Origin: Butyricimonas muris
Lineage (GTDB): Bacteria; Bacteroidota; Bacteroidia; Bacteroidales; Marinifilaceae
DNA: 64,000 nucleotides
Direction of reading: 5' to 3'
NCBI RefSeq assembly: GCF_046365375.1
Contig: NZ_JBKEIT010000008.1
Span: 62,001-126,000, forward strand
Below the pieces are notes generated by a model. The model did not search any database, had not been told where the DNA came from, and worked only from the letters and a program-made list of their open reading frames with translations. Positions within the stretch are counted from its first letter, which is position 1. Each line of letters opens with the position of its first letter. Shown here in pieces: positions 17,744 through 27,000 of this stretch. Position numbers and translations under genes: made by a program.

Positions 17744-19468
17744 ATGATGAAAAAGTATTTTACAATCTTGATGATGAGTGTATTGGTCGCTATTGGTAGT
17801 GCGGCAAAGGCTCAATTGGTGAAACAAAATTCAAAGGTGGAAGAGCAAAAACAGTCGAATAGGGACTGGTATAATTGTTCTTTTGAAAAAGACGGTGTGT
17901 ACGGCGTTGGTGTAAACGAGGCGTATGAATTTTTGAAAGGAAAGAAAGCGAAAGCAAAACCTATCGTGGCGCTTATCGGTACGGGTATCGACACGGAACA
18001 CGAGGCGTTGAAAGCGAATATTTGGAAGAATCCGAAAGAGAAAGCCGACGGGAAGGATAACGATAAAAACGGGTACGTGGACGACGTGAACGGCTGGAAT
18101 TTCATCGGGGGCAAAGACGGGCAGGTGATGCTGTCCGTGAACCGGGAGGGAGAACGCGAGTTCTTGCGCCTGAAAGACAAGTACGGGGATATCATGAAAG
18201 ACGGGGGTAAATTTTACACCTTTGCCAATGGGAAAAGAGAGGAGTGTGCTGCACCCGAGAATATGGAAGAATATAATTACTTCAATTCCGTGGTTCGGGA
18301 GGAGTCCCGGTTGTTGCAGGCTTATGGAGCCATAAATTCAGTGTATAATTCCCGGTATTACATGGGGCTGTTCGACCGGGAGGTACGGGCGGTTTCCCTA
18401 AAAAAGACAGGATTCACGGTCGAAGATGTCGTGAAGATGTGCTCGCCTAAAACAGCAGAGGATCCCACAAGCCGGGGAATAATGATTGCGGCGTTGCAAA
18501 TGAGGGCTCATATGATGAAAAATGACGAGTGGGAGCGTAATCGCGATGCTTTTTTGTCGGAAACTTATCTCGCGGATCAAAAAAAGAAATATGAGCAGGC
18601 GGTAGCGAGATACGGTAATGACGGGCGTCAAGCGATCGTGGGTGACAATTATCTGGATATAAATGATCGCGCGTACGGGAATAACGTGTTGTTGACCGCG
18701 GATGCCGCTATCGGGACGATGATCGCGGGGGTGATTGCCGGACAACGGGATGTGGAAGGACGCAACAATCCCATCGCTGAACAAGCGAGAATTATGACCT
18801 TGGTGGTAGAAGCCGGTGCGGGAGAACCTTACTTGAAAGACATGGCTTTAGCGATTCGTTATGCCGTGGAGCACGGGGCTTCTGTCGTGGTGTTGCCGCA
18901 ACAGAACTCGTTGTACCCGGAGGTGCAAAAACAATGGATAAGCGAGGCGATTCGCTATGCAGAACAAAAAGGGGTATTGGTTATCGTCCCCGTGCACGAG
19001 ATGTCCCGTGACATGAGCGAGGAAACGTTTTTCCCGAATCGTTGGATGGATGGCGGAAAAGAATTGACCAACCTGATGACGGTGGGAATGTCCGATAAAG
19101 AAGGAATGCCGTCTACGAATTCGAATTTCGGGGCGAAGGAGTTGGATATTTACGCCCCGGGGATAAAAGTATTGTCCGCTTGCACGGGAGATGTCTACCA
19201 GTACGGGAATGGCGTGCCGATGGCTTCCGCCACGGTAGCGGGTGTTGCGGCTTTGATTAAGACATACTACCCGAAATTGACAGGTAGCCAGATTCGTGAT
19301 ATATTGTTACAGACGGTGACCTCCCGGAAGGGCGTGGAATTGGAAAAGAACGTCACGAGAGGAGGGAAGAATGCCGTCGACCTGTATCTTTTTGAACAAT
19401 TGTGCCTTTCCGGTGGTATCGTGAATGCTTTGGAAGCCGTGAAAGCCGCTGATAAATTAAGCAAATAA
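17744..19468 (+). CDS. Subtilisin-fold (S8) secreted protein lacking the catalytic triad (locus A)
   Basis: 574 residues with a signal peptide ending near AKAQ (residue 24). The S8 fold is recognisable in all core blocks, but each catalytic residue is replaced. The Asp motif reads IVALIGTGIDTEHEAL, with Gly79 where DTG/DSG has Asp. The His motif reads AAIGTMIAGVIAG, with Ile323 where HGTHVAG has His. The Ser motif reads GNGVPMASATVAGVAAL, with Pro492 where GTSMA has Ser. The oxyanion Asn region (usually AAGN) reads VIVPVHEM. The frame is open throughout and flanking motifs are well kept (GKDNDKNGYVDDVNGWNFIG), so this is not a decaying gene. It is probably a pseudo-peptidase that binds polypeptide. 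It sits 3 bases before the aspartyl-protease gene. Confidence 0.85.
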   Translation: MMKKYFTILMMSVLVAIGSAAKAQLVKQNSKVEEQKQSNRDWYNCSFEKDGVYGVGVNEAYEFLKGKKAKAKPIVALIGTGIDTEHEALKANIWKNPKEKADGKDNDKNGYVDDVNGWNFIGGKDGQVMLSVNREGEREFLRLKDKYGDIMKDGGKFYTFANGKREECAAPENMEEYNYFNSVVREESRLLQAYGAINSVYNSRYYMGLFDREVRAVSLKKTGFTVEDVVKMCSPKTAEDPTSRGIMIAALQMRAHMMKNDEWERNRDAFLSETYLADQKKKYEQAVARYGNDGRQAIVGDNYLDINDRAYGNNVLLTADAAIGTMIAGVIAGQRDVEGRNNPIAEQARIMTLVVEAGAGEPYLKDMALAIRYAVEHGASVVVLPQQNSLYPEVQKQWISEAIRYAEQKGVLVIVPVHEMSRDMSEETFFPNRWMDGGKELTNLMTVGMSDKEGMPSTNSNFGAKELDIYAPGIKVLSACTGDVYQYGNGVPMASATVAGVAALIKTYYPKLTGSQIRDILLQTVTSRKGVELEKNVTRGGKNAVDLYLFEQLCLSGGIVNALEAVKAADKLSK

Positions 19469-19471
19469 GCT

Positions 19472-20599
19472 ATGAGATACAAGATTATCATTTTATGCTT
19501 GCTTTGCGTGAGCGTTTTTCCGGCGATTGCGCAGCAATACAAGGCAGAATTGCCCTACCGGATGGTCGGGGGCAAGATGGTTGTGGAGATGAAATTGAAC
19601 GGGACTCTACGTTCGTTTATTTTCGACACGGGGGCATCCCGAACTACCTTGACGGGTGAATTTTGTCGGGAATACGGGCTGGCAGTGACGGATTCCTTGG
19701 AAGTGACCGACGCGAACGGACGCAAGTCATTTTACCCGCTTGTGCAGATCGATAGTATAGAAACCCCCGATAACGTGTTTCGTTTCAAGAATGTGCCGGC
19801 GATGAAACTGCCGGAACCGTCGCCTTTGGCTTGTTTTCCGATCGACGGTTTGATAGGGAGCGATTTGTTGGCGCAATCAATCGTGGTGATCGACGGGCAA
19901 AAGAAGACCGTGACCATCACCACCGCCGAGAAAGAGTCTATCGTGTCGCTTCGGAAAATGGCTCGTTTCATGCAAGCGAGAATGCCTGTCATATCACTTC
20001 AAGTGGGAAGCGGACACAACATTATTTGCCTGTTTGACACGGGTTGCCCGAGATTTCTTTCATTGAAGGAATCCGATTTCGAGGTATTGCCATCCGGCTC
20101 CGCTTATGAATTTTTGTCCGAGGGGCGTAGTGTGGGCTCTATTGGCGTGGGGGGAATTGCCGCGGAGCGTGATTCACGGCGAGTGAACTTCCCGTTGTTA
20201 TCCGTGGCGGGGACTAAATTCAAGAACGTGATAGCGGAAACTGCCACGCCTCCTTACACGTTGTTAGGCGTCAAATTACTGGATTACGGTAAGGTGACGA
20301 TAGATTATCCCCGTGCCCGTTTTTATTTTGAATCCTATAAGCCGGAGAATGAGTTGGAGGAGAAACCTCATAACGTGGGATTGCAGGTGAAAGACGGTGA
20401 TCTGGTGGTTGCAGCCGTGTGGGGAGATATGAAAGATGTCGTGGAGATGGGCGACAAGGTGCTTAAAATTAACGGGAAACCTGTCGGGAAATATGATTTT
20501 TGCGAGAGCATCCTTAACGGAATTCCGGAATTGAAGGCAAAAAAGAAAACAAAATTGACGATTCAAACTCGAGAGGGGGAGAAAGTAATTATTTATTAA
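19472..20599 (+). CDS. Secreted retropepsin-like aspartyl protease with PDZ domain (locus A)
   Basis: 375 residues; signal peptide ending near AIAQ (residue 20). It has two retropepsin-like (clan AA) halves, each with an intact motif: FIFDTGASRTTL (Asp52) and CLFDTGCPRFLSL (Asp189). Each is followed by the family's hydrophobic-Gly block (DGLIGSDLL; TLLGVKLLDYG). The last ~65 residues look like a PDZ domain (GLQVKDGDLVVAAVWGD, then VEMGDKVLKINGKPVGKYDF). Tandem DTG halves could form a pepsin-like intramolecular active site. It is a good candidate for the one active protease of locus A and stands directly before a degenerate relative at 20614. Confidence 0.85.
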   Translation: MRYKIIILCLLCVSVFPAIAQQYKAELPYRMVGGKMVVEMKLNGTLRSFIFDTGASRTTLTGEFCREYGLAVTDSLEVTDANGRKSFYPLVQIDSIETPDNVFRFKNVPAMKLPEPSPLACFPIDGLIGSDLLAQSIVVIDGQKKTVTITTAEKESIVSLRKMARFMQARMPVISLQVGSGHNIICLFDTGCPRFLSLKESDFEVLPSGSAYEFLSEGRSVGSIGVGGIAAERDSRRVNFPLLSVAGTKFKNVIAETATPPYTLLGVKLLDYGKVTIDYPRARFYFESYKPENELEEKPHNVGLQVKDGDLVVAAVWGDMKDVVEMGDKVLKINGKPVGKYDFCESILNGIPELKAKKKTKLTIQTREGEKVIIY

Positions 20600-20613
20600 A
20601 ATCGAAACAAGAG

Positions 20614-21882
20614 ATGAAAAGTAAATTATTCGTGTGGCTTTTGGTGGTCTTGCTCCCCGTGGTATCGTGGGCGCAGGTTAAAAATAACGTTTCCGAGGTA
20701 AGAGATTACCGGGTGGTAGACGGGAAAATCATTATAACGTGTGTCGTGAACGGTATGGATGCCGATTTCGTGTTAGACTTGGCAGGACATCCGGCAATAT
20801 TGCCGGAGTACGTGGAGAAGTTGAATATCGACCCGGGTAGCAATGGAAAACTCCCGTACAGTACGTTCCAGTTCAAAAAAGTACCGACGTCCAAGGTCGT
20901 GTCGATTCATTCGATTTCTTTCGGGAATAGCGCTTTCGCTAATGAGCTTGGGGCTTTTATACTGGAAGATGAACCTTATCTGCGGGAGTTGGGCGTTGCC
21001 GGTGTCATGGGAGGGGCTCTTTTCCGGGGGGTGGTTTTAACCATTGATTCCCGTCGGGAAAAGATAACGATGTCACAGCCTTATCGTCCCGTTTACATGA
21101 AATTGGATCATCGTGCGAATGCCAAACTGTTACAAGGCGTCGGGATGGAATGTCCGGTAACGATAGACGGCATGACGTTCTCTTGTATATTGGATACTTG
21201 GAACTCGGGATTGGTGGAATTGAACGAGGCTGATTTTGCTCGTCTGAAGGGGGCGTCAGGAAATGCGGTTCCCGTGTATAACGGGTACGGCAAAACTCCG
21301 GTATCTAGTCCCGCTAAGGTGGCATCACGATGTGATTTTGTACGGGAATCTTTGCAAGAAACGGTAATCCCCGTGAATGGTTCTCTTCTACGTTCCGTGG
21401 TGGGTGCGGGTATATTGAAACACGGGATTCTCTCGGTGGATTTCACTCGCCAGACAATTTATTTCCAACCTTTTGACCTCGTGGAAGTGAAAGATGAGGA
21501 GACGGAGAAAAAAGTCAAGCTGGAACCCGGGAAACTGAACGAGATCACGGGCATCTATTTCCGGGAGAACATTCATGATTACAAGAACGGGACGGAGTTC
21601 ACGTACAAGGGCGACAAGCCGGTTGTAATTGATTTCTGGGCTTCGTGGTGCGGTCCCTGCATGAAATTATTGCCCGTGATGGAGCAATTGGCGGAAAAAT
21701 ATAAAGACCAAGTGATTTTCTTGAAAGTGAATGCCGACAAGGAAAAAGAGTTGTGCAATAAATTTAATATAAACGCGTTGCCGACCTTGTTCTTTTTGCC
21801 CGTGAACGGAAAGCCTATTGTTGAAATCGGGGCAGATCCCGAGAAATACGAGAAGATTATACAAGAGCGGTTGTTGAAATAA
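20614..21882 (+). CDS. Degenerate aspartyl-protease-like domains fused to thioredoxin (locus A)
   Basis: 422 residues; signal peptide ending near SWAQ (residue 21). Residues ~25-290 have the same two-lobed layout as the preceding gene product, but the DTG motifs are FVLDLAGHPAIL (Asp55-Leu-Ala) and CILDTWNSGLVEL (Asp194-Thr-Trp). The conserved Gly is lost from both, so proteolysis is unlikely. Residues ~310-422 are a complete thioredoxin domain with FWASWCGPC (Cys346, Cys349) and cis-Pro390 in NALPTLFFLP. I know of no common family with this order. It may bind a polypeptide through the protease-like part and act on its disulfides. It is the last gene of locus A, followed by the terminator at 21919. 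Confidence 0.85.
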   Translation: MKSKLFVWLLVVLLPVVSWAQVKNNVSEVRDYRVVDGKIIITCVVNGMDADFVLDLAGHPAILPEYVEKLNIDPGSNGKLPYSTFQFKKVPTSKVVSIHSISFGNSAFANELGAFILEDEPYLRELGVAGVMGGALFRGVVLTIDSRREKITMSQPYRPVYMKLDHRANAKLLQGVGMECPVTIDGMTFSCILDTWNSGLVELNEADFARLKGASGNAVPVYNGYGKTPVSSPAKVASRCDFVRESLQETVIPVNGSLLRSVVGAGILKHGILSVDFTRQTIYFQPFDLVEVKDEETEKKVKLEPGKLNEITGIYFRENIHDYKNGTEFTYKGDKPVVIDFWASWCGPCMKLLPVMEQLAEKYKDQVIFLKVNADKEKELCNKFNINALPTLFFLPVNGKPIVEIGADPEKYEKIIQERLLK

Positions 21883-21918
21883 GTGCTTGTGACAGCCAGT
21901 GAGATGCTCACTTCTTTT

Positions 21919-21963
21919 GGAATGCTTAAAAGTCTTAGAATGGATTTTTAAGCATTCCTTTTT
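21919..21963 (+). terminator. Rho-independent terminator of locus A
   Basis: A 13-bp perfect stem, GGAATGCTTAAAA (21919-21931) with TTTTAAGCATTCC (21946-21958), followed by TTTTT. It lies 37 bases after the last locus A gene, and its T-tract merges into the locus B promoter. Confidence 0.92.
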
Positions 21964-21991
21964 GGTGGTATGATAATTTCTTCTAATTTTG
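21961..21991 (+). promoter_or_regulatory. Promoter of locus B sigma gene (TTTG-N19-TAATTTTG)
   Basis: TTTG at 21961-21964 and TAATTTTG at 21984-21991 match the Bacteroidota housekeeping consensus exactly with the preferred 19-base spacing. The expected start point is near 21998, about 45 bases before the sigma gene's GTG. Confidence 0.8.
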
Positions 21992-22041
21992 TCAATATGG
22001 ATTTGAGATGAAAGAGTAGTTAATTATTAGAAATAAAGCGA

Positions 22042-22623
22042 GTGAATAATTCCGGGAGAAAAAAGGATCAAGAGATATGTGTCATGTTGTCTTCCATGAA
22101 CCAAAAGGGAATGGAGCTGTTATTTGATGCGTACTATAAACCTTTGGTGGTTTGGGCGGATACTTTTTTGCGGGATATGAATCTGGCGGAGGACGTGGTG
22201 CAGGATTTATTTGTTTCTATTTGGAAAGATAAGGTTTATCTGAGATTCAAGCCGGAGACGTTGTCTTCTTTTCTTCACGTGTCCGTGCGTAACCGTTGTT
22301 TCAAGCGGATTGAAAAGCGGGATGTTTTTCGGAATGCCTCGGTATTGGATCACGTGGAGCTGGTTTTCGAGGAGTATAATGAACGGCATGACCAGCTCGT
22401 GTCGAGAGTGTTGGAAGAAATGGCGTTATTACCGGAACGGAGCCGGGAAATAATGAATTGTGTTTTCTTGGAAGGACTGAAGTATCGTGAAGTGGCGGAA
22501 CGGTACGGGATTTCCGTTTCCACGGTGAAAACATTGCTGGGGAACTCCGTGAAGAAGTTGCGGGAGCGGTTGAATAAAGAGTTGTTCTCGGGCTTTTTGC
22601 TTTTCTATTGTCGCTGGAGATAA
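22042..22623 (+). CDS. ECF-type RNA polymerase sigma factor (locus B)
   Basis: 193 residues using GTG at 22042; a later ATG at 22084 would remove part of the first helix, so GTG is preferred. Region 2: MELLFDAYYKPLVVWADTFL, then NLAEDVVQDLFVSIWKDKVY. Region 4: ALLPERSREIMNCVFLEGLK, then EVAERYGISVSTVKTLLGNS. It belongs to the same subgroup as the sigma factor at 33614 (both have ...FYKPLVx(W/F) and VSTVKTLL/VNTVKTLL) and differs from the locus A sigma. It is followed by fecR with an 85-base leader, and presumably drives fecR/susC under control of that FecR. Confidence 0.92.
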   Translation: MNNSGRKKDQEICVMLSSMNQKGMELLFDAYYKPLVVWADTFLRDMNLAEDVVQDLFVSIWKDKVYLRFKPETLSSFLHVSVRNRCFKRIEKRDVFRNASVLDHVELVFEEYNERHDQLVSRVLEEMALLPERSREIMNCVFLEGLKYREVAERYGISVSTVKTLLGNSVKKLRERLNKELFSGFLLFYCRWR

Positions 22624-22726
22624 GGGGACTGAGCCTGTACGATAAAAAATAATTTTGAAAAAAAATCACAAGTCCATTAGACCTTTTTGAAGTTTTCCGG
22701 TATTATGTGTGAAAACAAATTGGACT

Positions 22727-23896
22727 ATGGAAAAAGATTTATTGGGTCTGGAAAAGGAAACGTTGTTGCTGGATTATTTCAACGGGGAGTTGGATGATGC
22801 GCAGAGTGCTGTTGTAGAGCGATGGTTGGATGCTGCCCCCGAGAACAGAGAAGAGTTCGATAGGTTGGTGAAGGATTGCCTGCATATCCGGTGGGCTGGG
22901 AAGGAACAACTGGTGGATGCCGTGAAAGGGAAGAAGTTGATGTTACGCCGGATAAACGGAACGAAAGTGCGTCGGGTATGGTACGGTGCGGTTGCTTCGA
23001 TAGCGATCATTGTGGCGTTGGGTGGAGTGTACTTGATGAATAAACCTTTGCCCGAAAAAAAGTCGATTGCCCGGAATGAGGTGATCTGTCATGGGTTCCC
23101 GCGAGCGAGTCTTGTACTTTCTTCCGGTGAAGTCATTGATTTGGCGGACAATAAAAACGCGATTCTGGAACAGGATGGTTCTGTTGTGAAGATGAAGGAC
23201 GGTAAAGGAATCGAGTACAACACGGGACAGGCGGGAACGGCAAACCAAGTGATATATAACAAGATTATCGTGCCGAGAGGAGGAGAGTTTTTCGTGATTC
23301 TGGCAGACGGAACGGAGGTGTGGTTAAATGCCGATTCAGAGTTGGAGTACCCGGTGAAGTTTACTGCCGATAAGCGGGAAGTACGTTTGAAAGGAGAGGC
23401 TTATTTTAGCGTGAAGAAAGATACGAAAAAGCCTTTCATGGTTCGTTCCGGAGAGTACCAACTGAAAGTGTACGGCACGGAGTTTAACTTGAATACTTAC
23501 AAGAATAATGAAATCCAAGCGGTACTGGTGAAAGGTTCGGTCGGTTTTAAGGCGAATCGTACTGCGGGAGAGGTACGGTTGAAACCGAATCAGCTGGGAG
23601 TGGCAAACGAGGCGACCGGGAAAGCAGAAGTGAAGGAGGTCGACGTGTATCCTTATATTGCTTGGAAGAGTCAGGATGTGGTATTCGTAAACGAACGGTT
23701 GGAGTCGATTATGGAAAAGGCCGCACGTTGGTATGACGTAAACGTGTTCTTCCAGAACGAATCGCTTAAGGATTTGCGTTTCTTCGGGAATATGCAGCGG
23801 TATGCCGATATTCAGGAATTGTTGTTCTTCTTGGAGAATACCTCGGACGCACGTTTCAGCGTGAAAGATAGAACCGTGATAGTTAGTGCTAAATAA
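22727..23896 (+). CDS. FecR-family anti-sigma factor with DUF4974 (locus B)
   Basis: 389 residues from the ATG at 22727 (a GTG lies six codons upstream). N-terminal sigma-binding region with LLLDYFNGELDDAQSAVVER; membrane segment near VRRVWYGAVASIAIIVALGG; FecR domain with NKIIVPRGGEFFVILADGTE, VWLNADSELEYPV and VYGTEFNLNTYK; DUF4974 tail (RLESIMEKAARWYDVNVFFQ). The same architecture is seen in the FecR proteins of loci A and C. It should hold the sigma factor at 22042 until the STN domain of the locus B SusC signals. Confidence 0.93.
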   Translation: MEKDLLGLEKETLLLDYFNGELDDAQSAVVERWLDAAPENREEFDRLVKDCLHIRWAGKEQLVDAVKGKKLMLRRINGTKVRRVWYGAVASIAIIVALGGVYLMNKPLPEKKSIARNEVICHGFPRASLVLSSGEVIDLADNKNAILEQDGSVVKMKDGKGIEYNTGQAGTANQVIYNKIIVPRGGEFFVILADGTEVWLNADSELEYPVKFTADKREVRLKGEAYFSVKKDTKKPFMVRSGEYQLKVYGTEFNLNTYKNNEIQAVLVKGSVGFKANRTAGEVRLKPNQLGVANEATGKAEVKEVDVYPYIAWKSQDVVFVNERLESIMEKAARWYDVNVFFQNESLKDLRFFGNMQRYADIQELLFFLENTSDARFSVKDRTVIVSAK

Positions 23897-23903
23897 AAAA
23901 AAA

Positions 23904-23969
23904 CGGAGAGTTTGGCGACTCTCCGGATTGTAATAATCCGATAACAACATCTTGGGGGATGCGGTTATC
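23904..23969 (+). promoter_or_regulatory. Twin hairpins with near-identical loops between fecR and susC (locus B)
   Basis: Hairpin 1: CGGAGAGT (23904-23911) with ACTCTCCG (23918-23925), loop TTGGCG. Hairpin 2: outer GATAAC (23940-23945) with GTTATC (23964-23969) and inner CATC (23948-23951) with GATG (23958-23961), loop TTGGGG. The loops differ by one base. A competing stem, CGGATT (23924-23929) with AATCCG (23935-23940), overlaps the ends of both hairpins and could switch the fold. It starts 7 bases after the fecR stop and ends 31 bases before the susC ATG. Confidence 0.7.
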
Positions 23970-24000
23970 ATGTTTAACACAAAAATTCTTATACAAAAGT

Positions 24001-27000
24001 ATGAAAAAAAAGAGAACGTCGTGCCTCTTTTTGGGTCGAGTGCGCGAAAAAAATTGGAAAATCATGAGATTAACAGTCTTCTTTGTCATGTTTTTCGTGT
24101 TTTCTGTTGCCGCGGAAGGTTTGGGACAGGAACAGAACGTGACGTTAAAATTAACAAAGGTCAGCTTGTACGAGTTGTTCGATGCTATTCACAAGCAGAC
24201 GGGATTGCGTTTTTTGTACAACGCGGAGCAGATGAACGAGATTCCCACGGTCGACGTGGATGTCGAGAACAAGAAGGTTAAAGACGTGTTGGCGGATGTG
24301 CTTGCTGGCTCTTCCCTCACGTTCAAGTATGACAAGGACGTGGTGATGTTGGTGAAAAAAACTGCCGTTGCTCAACAGAAGAGCGTGCGGGTCGTCGGTT
24401 TGGTGACAGACGTTAAGAGAGCCCCGCTACCGGGTGTTACGGTGATGGTGAAAGGTTTGTCGATAGGTACCGCCACGGATAAAGACGGGAAATATCGTCT
24501 TCAGATTCCTAATTTGGATGAATTTTCTTTGGTTTTCTCTTTTATTGGTATGGAAACCGTGGAGATGAAGTATCAAGGGAAAGACACGATCAACGTGGTG
24601 ATGAAAGAGGAGCTGAATGCGATGGAAGAAGTTGTCGTTACCGGTTACCAGAGTATCAACCGCCAAGATATGGTGGGGTCTTATAACTCGGTGAAAGCGG
24701 ACAGTATTATGATGCCGAATTACTCTTCTATCGATCAGATGTTGCAAGGTCGGGTAGCAGGTATGATCGTGATGAATACGAGCAGCCGCGTGGGCACGAG
24801 TCCCAAGATTCAGATTCGGGGAGCTTCCACATTGTTGGGAAATACCGATCCTTTGTGGGTGGTCGACGGTATTATTCAGGCTGACCCGATTAAATTGACG
24901 GCAACAGCCGTGATGACGCAGGATTTATCCACGATTATCGGTAACCAGATTTCATGGTTGAACCCGCAGGATATCGAAACGATCACGGTGTTGAAGGATG
25001 CATCCGCCACGGCAATTTACGGGTCGAAGGCTTCCAACGGGGTTATCGTGATTACCACGAAACGAGGGAAAGCCGATCGCATGACGGTGAATTACTCGGG
25101 GAATTTTTCGTTTACGGCTCGTCCCACATACGATCGATTTAATTTAATGAATTCTCAAGAACGGGTGACGTTTGCTGACGAAACCATAGAGGAAGGTTCT
25201 TTCTATACGTATAAGCCCATAAAACAGATGGATGTTTACGAGGGGTTGTACCGGATGTTTTTAGAAAAGGATATTTCACGAACTGATTTCTTGAAACGCA
25301 AACAGGAGCTGGAAAGCGTGAACACGAATTGGTTGAAGCTGCTTACCCGCAATGCTTTTAGTCATCAGCACAGTGTCAGTGTTTCCGGGGGCTCGGAGAA
25401 ATTTACTTATAACGCGTCTATGGGGTATACTAGAGAGAACGGTCAAGAGACCGGGAACGATAACGAGAGGTATACCGGAAGAATTGCTTTTAACGCGAAA
25501 TTGCGGAATAATATCACCTTGGATGTTACGGCTAACGGGACATCAGTGCTCACGAATGGTTTTGGGCCTGGCGTGAATCCGATGGATTACGCTCTTTCCA
25601 CTAGCCGTGCCATTCCGGCTTACGATGCACACGGGGATCTTTTGTTTTACCAGCAACGGGCAAGTTACACGTATAACGGGAACGTGGAATCGTTAGGATA
25701 TAATATTATTAACGAGCGGGATAACAGTGGTTCCAAGGTACGTAATTTCACGATAGCTTCGTCTGTTGATTTCAAATGGGAGATTATTAGCGGGCTGACT
25801 TACCAATTTACCGGCGGATACAACCATTATACCAAAAATAGTGAAGTTGAGGCGTTGGAACGTACCTATTACATTGCCAAGGAATACAGGGGGTATGATT
25901 ATGGTTCCAAGGGGACAGGCGATCCGGAGTTCAAAGCAGCCATGCTACCTTACGGGGGGTCTTTGTACACGAACGAGATTACGCAGGCTTCTTACAACGT
26001 GCAGAATAAATTGTTATACTCGAAAACGTTTGACACGGATCATCGTTTGAACGTGATGTTGGGGATGGAGGTGCGTTCTAATCGTAACATGACTCTTGAA
26101 AACATGGTATGGGGATATATGCCCGAGCGGGGATATAAATTGGCTCATCCCACGGATTTTGATAAATTAGTGCCGATAAACGCTCCTTATGTAGCCCAAA
26201 AGCCCTTGGGACCGCTGGAGGATATATATTCCGTTTACGGTCGTCCCTCTTGGAATAAAAGCGATCAGACCGACAATTATTTTTCATGGTTCGGGACATT
26301 GGCATATTCTTACAAGAACCGCTACGTGTTGAATGCCAATATTCGTAATGATATGTCAAACCGGTTCGGGCAAGATGTGAAAAAGCGTTTGGACCCGACT
26401 TATTCATTTGGTTTGCTGTGGCGGGTTACCGAAGAGCCTTTTATGGCGTCGACTCTCGATTGGTTGAATAATGCGGCTTTCCGTGTTACTTATGGTATAC
26501 AGGGAAATGCTCTTTCAAATAAATCGATGGACTTGATTCTGAATAGAGAAAGTATTGATAATACTTACCAGCAATATTGGTCGTCGGTTGCCGATCTGCC
26601 GAATCCTCATTTGTCTTGGGAGCGTACGACTTCGTGGAATCTGGGGCTTGATCTGGAACTTTTCAGGATGTTTAACGTGACTGCCGAGTATTATACTCGT
26701 TCGTCGAATGCTATCGTGATGCAGGATGTCGCTTATGAATACGGGAAAACTTCTTTGGAACTTAACGGGGGATTGATAGATAATAAAGGATTGGAATTTA
26801 CGGTCGCTTTCACGCCTGTCCGGACAAAAGACTTTGCTGTAAGTGTCAGTTTGAATTCATCGAAAAACTGGAATAAAGCAAAATCGGCAACAAAGGAAAA
26901 CCCGAAGTATTACGAGTTACTTAACGCGAAAACCACGGAGTTGGCAAAGAAAGGATACCCCGTGGGAAGTTTCTGGTCGTTTTCATTTAAGGGGTTAAGC

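Noticed and set aside
17744..19468. Subtilase-like gene as a frameshifted or decaying pseudogene
   Set aside because: The frame is open for 574 codons with signal peptide and all S8 scaffold blocks conserved; only active-site residues differ.
23959..24000. Upstream ATG at 23959 as the start of locus B SusC
   Set aside because: It lies within hairpin 2 of the leader and places 14 unrelated residues before a good signal peptide; the ATG at 24001 has the same context as in locus A.
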